From the NCBI RefSeq assembly GCF_013341275.1, contig NZ_CP054476.1, forward strand, positions 2,840,988 through 2,904,987: 64,000 nt of DNA. Direction: 5' to 3'. Within the stretch, counting starts at the first letter, position 1, and each line of letters opens with the position of its first letter. Source of the DNA: Methyloligella sp. GL2. GTDB lineage: Bacteria; Pseudomonadota; Alphaproteobacteria; Rhizobiales; Methyloligellaceae. Shown one piece after another: positions 58,433 through 64,000 of this stretch. The notes below the pieces were generated by a model. That model saw only the letters and a list, made by a program, of their open reading frames with translations, was not told the DNA's origin and ran no database searches. The translations under genes were made by a program, and so were the position numbers.

Positions 58433-60376
58433 CTAGGGGCTGGCGGTCAGGCCGTGAATGGTGGAGAGCAGCATCGAGGGCTCGTAGGGCTTTCCCATGT
58501 ATTGGGTGTTGTCGTCGGCCTCGGTGCCGACGATGGGCCCGGTGCGGTCGTAGCCGGTGAGAAACAGCACTTTCAGCTCCGGATGGCGGCGGCGCGCCTC
58601 GGCGACCAGCTCATGGCCGCTCATGCCGGGAAGGCCGATATCGGTGAGCAGCAGGTCGATCTCCGGGTGATCTTCCAGGATGGAGAGCGCCTCTTCGGCA
58701 CCGGCGGCGTTATGCACGCGCATGCCGGCATTCTCCAGAATCTCCACGGTGGCGATGCCGACCAGGAAATCGTCCTCCACATAGAGCAGATGCAGCGGTT
58801 CTTCGGGCACCGGCGCCTGCTTTTCGGGGGACTGCACCGGCTTCGATTTCGGCATGTCGCCTCGATCGGCAGCGGGCAGGATCAGCCTCACCGTGGTGCC
58901 TACACCCGGTTCGCTGTCGATCGCCGCATCGCCGCCGAGCTGCTGCATCGCGCCATAGACCATGCTGAGGCCGAGTCCGGTGCCCTTGCCAAGCTCCTTG
59001 GTGGTGAAGAAGGGATCAAAAGCGTGGCACAGCACGTCGGCGCACATGCCCTCGCCGGTATCGGTCACCGAGATGCAGACATATTTGCCGGGGGCCAGCC
59101 GCTCATGCTCGCCGATATCGCAATTCTCGGTGGCGATGGTCAGCAGCCCGCCATAAGGCATCGCATCGCAGGCATTGAGCGCCAGGTTCAAGATGCCGGT
59201 CTGAAGCTGGCCGGGATCGGTCGCGGCAGGGCGGAGATCGTCGGCGAGCCTATAGTCGAGCTTGATGTTCTCATGGCCGGAGCGGCGGATCAGGCTGGCG
59301 ATCTCGGTTACTGTCTCGTTGATATCGGTGGGGATGATCTTCAGCGGCTGCTTGCGCGCAAAAATCGCCATCTGGCGGACCACGGCAGCGCCATCCTCGG
59401 CCGCCTGCAGCGCCGCTTCGATGGGGCCGGCCAGCTGGGGCGCGGCGCCAGTCTTGGCGCGGATCAGCTCCAGATTGGCGACGATGGCGGTGAGGAAATT
59501 GTTGAAGTCGTGGGCGACGCCGCCGGTCAGATGGCCGAGCGCCTCCATCTTCTGGGCCTGATGCAGCTCCTCGCGGGCGAGCTCCATGGCCTGCTCCGCC
59601 TCGTGCTGCTGGGTGATGTCGCGGGTGACCTTGGCGAAGCCGACGATGCGGCCCTCGTCGTCCTGCACCGGCTGGATCACCACATTGGCCCAGAAGGTGC
59701 TGCCGTCTTTGCGGACCCGCAGGCCTTGCGCCTCGTAATGCCCCTCGCGCAACGCGGCGGCGAGGGCCTGCTGCGGCTTGTCCTCCTCCTGCTCCTCGGC
59801 GGTGTAGAACATGGAGACATGGCGGCCCAGCACCTCGTGGGTCTTATAGCCCTTGATGCGCTCGGCGCCCTTGTTCCAATTGCTGATATTGCCCTTCATA
59901 TCGAGCATGAAGATGGCGTAGTCGCTGACCGCGTCGACCAGGAAGCGGAAGCGCCGTTCGCTCGCCAGGAGCGCCTGCTCGGCCGCGTGGCGCTCGGACA
60001 TATCGCGGGTGATCTTGACGAAGCCGATGACCTCGCCCTTCTCGTCGCGGATCGCGTCGAGCACGGTCTGGGCATAGAAGCGGGAGCCGTCGCGGCGAAT
60101 GCGCCAGCCCTCCTCCTCGTGGCGCCCGGTGCGGCTGGCGATGGCCAGCGCCATTTTGGGCTTGCCGTTGGTCTGATCTTCCGGGGTGAAGAAGCGGGAG
60201 AAATGCTGGCCCAGCGCCTGCTCGGCGGTATAGCCCTTGATGCGCTCGGCGCCGGCATTCCAGCTGGAGATATAGCCGTCGCGATCGAGCATATAGATGG
60301 CGTAATCGACCACCGCATCGAGCAGCATCTCGGTGTTCAACTTCTCCTTGATGGAACCGTTGCCGTGATTCGTCAT
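58433..60376 (-). CDS. PAS-PAS hybrid histidine kinase with receiver
   Basis: A 647-residue cytoplasmic sensor with no membrane helix. Two similar PAS domains (about 15-130 and 145-255, both with RIKGY and [14 protein letters not shown]), then a phospho-acceptor His289 in [11 protein letters not shown], an ATPase domain ([27 protein letters not shown]) and a C-terminal receiver with Asp579 in [12 protein letters not shown]. The duplicated PAS pair probably binds a small ligand or flavin. The start is the ATG at 60376; in-frame starts at 60442 and 60451 lack better ribosome sites. It stands apart from other signalling genes. Confidence 0.92.
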   Translation of the reverse strand: MTNHGNGSIKEKLNTEMLLDAVVDYAIYMLDRDGYISSWNAGAERIKGYTAEQALGQHFSRFFTPEDQTNGKPKMALAIASRTGRHEEEGWRIRRDGSRFYAQTVLDAIRDEKGEVIGFVKITRDMSERHAAEQALLASERRFRFLVDAVSDYAIFMLDMKGNISNWNKGAERIKGYKTHEVLGRHVSMFYTAEEQEEDKPQQALAAALREGHYEAQGLRVRKDGSTFWANVVIQPVQDDEGRIVGFAKVTRDITQQHEAEQAMELAREELHQAQKMEALGHLTGGVAHDFNNFLTAIVANLELIRAKTGAAPQLAGPIEAALQAAEDGAAVVRQMAIFARKQPLKIIPTDINETVTEIASLIRRSGHENIKLDYRLADDLRPAATDPGQLQTGILNLALNACDAMPYGGLLTIATENCDIGEHERLAPGKYVCISVTDTGEGMCADVLCHAFDPFFTTKELGKGTGLGLSMVYGAMQQLGGDAAIDSEPGVGTTVRLILPAADRGDMPKSKPVQSPEKQAPVPEEPLHLLYVEDDFLVGIATVEILENAGMRVHNAAGAEEALSILEDHPEIDLLLTDIGLPGMSGHELVAEARRRHPELKVLFLTGYDRTGPIVGTEADDNTQYMGKPYEPSMLLSTIHGLTASP

Positions 60377-60490
60377 CAACAAGTGCCGACTATCCTCGCG
60401 CGTTGCAGGGGGTGGAATGCCTAAGCAAAGCGAAAGTTGCATGTCCGGCAAAAACGCAGCTCACCCGTGAAACCGCAAATCCGGCGCTCG

Positions 60491-61840
60491 CTAGGCCGGC
60501 TCGGTCCCGATCAGCTCTCGGACAGGCTTTGCTTCCCCCTCAAGCTCCTTAATGCTCGCCGGGCACGGTCCGCCCGTGGCCCAGTCCAGCAGCTCCACCG
60601 TGTGCACCACTGGGGCGCTGCTACCCCCTTTAAGTTGGCAGAGGCAGCCAATGTTCCCGGTCGCCACGATATCGGGGGAGAGATTTTTGATATGGTTAAG
60701 CTTTCTATCCCGCAGCTCGGTGGAAAACTCCGGCTGGAGCAGGCTGTAGGTGCCGGCGGAGCCGCAGCAAAGATGGCCTTCGGGAAGGTCGACGAGGCGG
60801 AAGCCGGCCTCGCGCAGCAGGGTTTTCGGCTCCCGGTCGATGCCCTGACCATGCTGCAGCGAACAGGGCGACTGGTAGGCGATCTTCAGATTGCTCCAGA
60901 TCGCAGGCGCAATCAGGCCGAAATCGGCGAGAAACTCCGAAATATCGTAGGTGATGGATGAGATCGCCGCGGCGCGGTCGGCATAGCCGCGGTCGCGGGA
61001 AAGCAGCGCGCCGTAATCCTTGACCATGGTGCCGCAGCCCGAGGCGGTCACCAAAATGGCATCCAGCGGTTTTTTGCGCATCTCGGCGGACCAGGCATCG
61101 ATATTGTGGCGGGCAAGCTGGAGCGCCTGCTCTTCCTTGCCGAGATGGTGGTCCAGAGCGCCGCAGCAGGCCTGATCGGTAATCGGCACCACCTCGATGC
61201 GGTGGCGCTCCAGCAAGCGGCAGGCGGCCTGATTGATCGAGGATTGCAGCAGATCCTGCACGCAGCCTTGCAGCACGGCGACGCGCCGCAACGGCGCCGC
61301 CGGCGCCGAGACGATATTTTCCTGCGCGGGCAAGGTCAGAGGCGGCAGCTTTTCCGGCACCATGTCGAGAGCGTTGACGATGCCGCGAAAGCCCAGCGCT
61401 TGCGCCACCGGTTTCAACGGCCGGATCAGCCAGCCGGCCCAGAGCAAAAAGCGGAAACGCGAGGGGTACGGCATGGTCTTGGAGAGGAACCAGCGCTTGA
61501 TGCGCTGGCGCCACGGCCGCTTCACATTCTCCTCGATCTTGACCCGGGTCATGTCGACCAGATGCATATAGTCGACGCCGCTCGGGCAGGTGGTCATGCA
61601 GGAGAGGCAGGACAGGCAGCGGTCGATATGGGTGACCAGCGGCTGGGTGATCTGCTCCTCTTCGTACATCTCCTTCATCAGATAGATGCGGCCGCGGGGG
61701 GAATCGCGCTCGTCGCCCCGCAGCACGTAGGTCGGGCAGGTCGCGGTGCAGAAGCCGCAATGCACGCAGCGGCGCAAGATCTCGTCGGCTTGCGCGATCT
61801 CCGGGTTCTGAAGCTGGCGAAGGGAGAAGTTGGTCTGCAT
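60491..61840 (-). CDS. glcF: glycolate oxidase iron-sulfur subunit
   Basis: A 449-residue protein. Two [4Fe-4S] motifs: CVHCGFCTATCP (Cys25, 28, 31, 35) and CLSCLSCMTTCP (Cys75, 78, 81, 85). Two CCG domains follow (QGCVQDLLQ, DQACCGALDHHLG, VTASGCGTMVKDYG, GHLCCGSAGTY). It passes electrons from GlcD/GlcE to the quinone pool during glycolate oxidation to glyoxylate. It starts six bases after glcE. Confidence 0.95.
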   Translation of the reverse strand: MQTNFSLRQLQNPEIAQADEILRRCVHCGFCTATCPTYVLRGDERDSPRGRIYLMKEMYEEEQITQPLVTHIDRCLSCLSCMTTCPSGVDYMHLVDMTRVKIEENVKRPWRQRIKRWFLSKTMPYPSRFRFLLWAGWLIRPLKPVAQALGFRGIVNALDMVPEKLPPLTLPAQENIVSAPAAPLRRVAVLQGCVQDLLQSSINQAACRLLERHRIEVVPITDQACCGALDHHLGKEEQALQLARHNIDAWSAEMRKKPLDAILVTASGCGTMVKDYGALLSRDRGYADRAAAISSITYDISEFLADFGLIAPAIWSNLKIAYQSPCSLQHGQGIDREPKTLLREAGFRLVDLPEGHLCCGSAGTYSLLQPEFSTELRDRKLNHIKNLSPDIVATGNIGCLCQLKGGSSAPVVHTVELLDWATGGPCPASIKELEGEAKPVRELIGTEPA

Positions 61841-61846
61841 GACGGA

Positions 61847-63070
61847 TCAAATACCGGGATACATGCGGCCGGGGTTGAGAATCCCCGCCGGATCGAAAGT
61901 ATCCTTCAAAGAGCGGCTGAGCGCCATCAGCGCCGGCTCCAAAGGCTGGAAAACATGGACGGAGGCGCGGATGCCCGGCTCGGCGCGGATCAGCGTGGCA
62001 TGGCCGCCATATTCGGAAAGAATGCGCCGTATCTCCACCGCGCCGGCATCGGAGGTGGGGTCGGGCTCCAGCCAGATCAGCCCGCCGGACCAATCGAACA
62101 TAGTGCGGAAAGACAGGCTGTGGCGGAGCGCGGCGACAAACCCGGCCGCCTTGTTCGGAGCGGTGGAGATGCGCCAGAGCGGCCGCTCGCGGCTTTGCAT
62201 CGGCTTCAGCTGGCGGATCTCGGCCCAGAGCTTGCGCGAGCGGGTGGCGGCCAGCACCGTGTCGGGGTTGTAGGCGGCGAATTTCCGCTTGAGCTGGCCG
62301 ATGCGGTAGCGGACAGCGCTCTCGAAGCCCTCGACCCGGAGCAAGGTCGCGTTGGTTTGGCTATCGCTCAAGGCGGCGTCGGAGAAGCTCGCACCCAAAC
62401 CTTCGGTCAGATGCACCGTGCCGGAGACGTCGTAGGGGCTGGCCATGGCATCGGCCATCAGGCCGAGGGCGGCCTCCTCGGGTAGGTCGTGGAACACCAG
62501 GGTCTGCACCTCTTCCGGCTTCGGCAGCACCTTCATGGTGATCTCGGTGAGGATGCTCAGTGTGCCGCAGGAGCCGGTGAGAAATTTGCTCAAATCGTAG
62601 CCGGTGACGTTCTTCATCACCCGGCCGCCAGCCTTGAAGGCTTCGCCGCGCCCGTTCACCGCCTTGATGCCGAGGATGTTGTCGCGGGCGGCGCCGGCAA
62701 GGATGCGGCGGCTGCCGGAAAGACCGGTGGCGAACACGCCGCCGATGCTGCCCTCCCCCGGCTTGCCGCCATAGGCCGGCGCAAGGTCCAAAGGCTCGAA
62801 GGCGAGCTGCTGCTTGTTGTCGTCGAGGAGCTTCTCGATCTCGGCAAGCGGGGTGCCGGCCCCGGCGGAGAGCACCAGCTCGGTCGGCTCGTAAAGGCTG
62901 ACGCCTTCCAACTTCTCGGTGCTGACCACGGCGCCGGTCTGCACGGGGCGGCCGAAGGGCAGCTTGGAGCCGAGGCCGCGCACCTCGAGCGGCAGACCTT
63001 CCTCGGCATAGGTCTCGACGATCTCGGCGAGCTCGTCGGCGGAATTCGGGGCATGGAAGCGCTGCTGCAT
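61847..63070 (-). CDS. glcE: glycolate oxidase FAD-binding subunit
   Basis: A 407-residue flavoprotein subunit with the FAD-binding PCMH fold: LEVRGLGSKLPFGRPV, SAGAGTPLAEIEKLL and GSIGGVFATGLSGSRRI, then KNVTGYDLSKFLTGSCGTLSILTEI. It is the smaller companion of GlcD. It starts eight bases after the glcD stop. Confidence 0.94.
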   Translation of the reverse strand: MQQRFHAPNSADELAEIVETYAEEGLPLEVRGLGSKLPFGRPVQTGAVVSTEKLEGVSLYEPTELVLSAGAGTPLAEIEKLLDDNKQQLAFEPLDLAPAYGGKPGEGSIGGVFATGLSGSRRILAGAARDNILGIKAVNGRGEAFKAGGRVMKNVTGYDLSKFLTGSCGTLSILTEITMKVLPKPEEVQTLVFHDLPEEAALGLMADAMASPYDVSGTVHLTEGLGASFSDAALSDSQTNATLLRVEGFESAVRYRIGQLKRKFAAYNPDTVLAATRSRKLWAEIRQLKPMQSRERPLWRISTAPNKAAGFVAALRHSLSFRTMFDWSGGLIWLEPDPTSDAGAVEIRRILSEYGGHATLIRAEPGIRASVHVFQPLEPALMALSRSLKDTFDPAGILNPGRMYPGI

Positions 63071-63078
63071 GGGTACCG

Positions 63079-64000
63079 TCAGCCCGCGCCGCTGCCGCTG
63101 CGCGCTTCGCGGGGAAAGACCTTATCGGGATTGAGCTGCCATTGCGGATCGAACAGATCCTTCAGGCGGGTCATCTGGAGAAGATCCGCCGGGCCGTATT
63201 GCCACGACATCAGATCGCGCTTCTCCACGCCGACGCCATGCTCTCCGGTGAGACAGCCGCCGAGCTCCACGCAGGCTTTGAGGATGTCCGCGCCGCAGGC
63301 CTCGGCCCGCTCCAACTGCTCCTCGTCGCTCGAATCGTAGAGAATCAGCGGATGCAGATTGCCGTCGCCGGCATGGAAGATATTGGCGACGTCGAGACCG
63401 TAGCTTGCCGCGATCTTGGAAACGCGGGCCAGCGCCTCGGGCAGCTTGGAAACGGGGATCACCCCGTCCATGCAGAAATAATCGGAGATCTGCCCGATGG
63501 CGCCGAAGGCGGCCTTGCGGCCGCGCCAGATGGCCTCGCTCTCCTCCGCCGACTGGCTGACGCGGCTTTGCAGAAGATCGTATTCGCTGGCGATCTCCTC
63601 GATCTTCTCCAGCAGCCAGGCGACCTCCTCCTCGGAGCCTTCCACCTCGACGATGAGGATGGCTTCGGCGTCGAGGGGATAGCCGGCATGGGCGTAATTC
63701 TCGCAGACATGAATGGCCGGCTTGTCCATGAACTCGATGGCGACAGGAACGATGCCGGCGGCGATGATGCCGGCGACGCAGGCACCGGCGGATTCCGAAG
63801 ACGGAAAGGCGAGCAGCATGGGCCGCGCCGTCTCGGGCATTTTCAAGAGCCGCACCGTCGCCTCGGTGACGATAGCGAGCTGGCCTTCGGAGCCGGTCAG
63901 CAGCGCCATCAGATCGTAGCCGGGGGAATCGAGGTGATCGCCGCCGAGCTCCACCACCTCGCCGCTGACCAGCACCACCTTCATGCCCAGAATGTTGTTC
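63079..64000 (-). CDS. glcD: glycolate oxidase FAD-linked subunit (partial, N-terminus cut)
   Basis: The C-terminal 307 codons or so of GlcD; the start lies beyond the window. The FAD-linked oxidase fold is visible: SPGYDLMALLTGSEGQLAIVTE near the left end of this fragment, and the C-terminal FAD cap with IFHAGDGNLHPLILYD and GGCLTGEHGVGVEKRDLM. It oxidises glycolate to glyoxylate on the inner face of the membrane with GlcE and GlcF. Confidence 0.94.
   Translation of the reverse strand, partial: NNILGMKVVLVSGEVVELGGDHLDSPGYDLMALLTGSEGQLAIVTEATVRLLKMPETARPMLLAFPSSESAGACVAGIIAAGIVPVAIEFMDKPAIHVCENYAHAGYPLDAEAILIVEVEGSEEEVAWLLEKIEEIASEYDLLQSRVSQSAEESEAIWRGRKAAFGAIGQISDYFCMDGVIPVSKLPEALARVSKIAASYGLDVANIFHAGDGNLHPLILYDSSDEEQLERAEACGADILKACVELGGCLTGEHGVGVEKRDLMSWQYGPADLLQMTRLKDLFDPQWQLNPDKVFPREARSGSGAG

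Noticed and set aside
57233-60424. A 1063-codon open frame on the plus strand opposite hisS and the histidine kinase gene.
   Set aside because: It mirrors two well-supported genes, is rich in Gly/Ala/His/Arg as expected of an antisense shadow in high-GC DNA, and shows no domain. The same applies to long plus-strand frames opposite ileS, mutL, the M16 genes and the EAL gene.

Overview
The window reads as chromosomal core DNA of an alphaproteobacterium, most likely Hyphomicrobiales (Rhizobiales) or a close relative. The supporting signs are a ctaC-ctaD-ctaB-small gene-ctaG-ctaE-DUF983-surf1 oxidase operon, the DUF4170 / MsbA-like / DUF374 / waaA / lpxK / DUF2093 lipid A-LPS neighbourhood, the short HisG with HisZ, a CIRCE-controlled groESL, the glycolate oxidase glcDEF genes, high GC content, and the typical intergenic palindromes. 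I cannot name the genus. I see no tRNA, rRNA, CRISPR array, prophage, transposase or integrase.

Layout. 0.1-14 kb: yqgE, then a long minus-strand block that runs from the aa3 cytochrome c oxidase genes (ctaC, ctaD, ctaB, coxF-like, ctaG, ctaE, DUF983, surf1) into thrC, an M16 peptidase, a RimJ-type acetyltransferase and a membrane GGDEF/EAL protein. 14.4-17.6 kb: an IalB-like exported protein, gshA and rsmE. 17.6-25.5 kb: ubiA, then an envelope-lipid cluster (inositol-phosphatase family protein, DUF4170, MsbA-like exporter, a fused DUF374 acyltransferase-WaaA protein, lpxK, DUF2093). 25.5-35.4 kb: xseA, purD, small conserved proteins, tadA, rluB-like, rsmD, two exported proteins (one transglutaminase-like) and mutL. 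36-46.4 kb: pgi, an M16 peptidase pair, two small envelope proteins, lspA and ileS, then a divergent Trp-rich protein of unknown function and ribF. 46.5-50.3 kb: a MaoC hydratase, a cheY / cheZ-like pair, a HAD-IIA hydrolase and a membrane coiled-coil acidic protein. 50.5-52.6 kb: groES-groEL with its control elements. 52.9-64 kb: a BacA-like ABC transporter, hisG-hisZ-hisS, a hybrid histidine kinase, and glcF-glcE-glcD (glcD is cut by the window edge).

Most of the window is ordinary core metabolism. The parts that deserve a second look are: (1) a 251-residue protein with 26 Trp, about 38 Pro and no Cys, His or Tyr, carrying a repeated W-M-x-x-W motif, divergent from ileS; (2) the DUF374-WaaA fusion, which keeps an internal Shine-Dalgarno and ATG exactly where a stand-alone WaaA would start; (3) a compact CheZ-like phosphatase next to a lone CheY; (4) a TipF-like N-terminal module with an acidic tail in place of an EAL domain; (5) a possible 32-residue membrane protein with its own promoter; and (6) at least four families of REPIN-like inverted palindrome pairs, three of them packed side by side between mutL and pgi.
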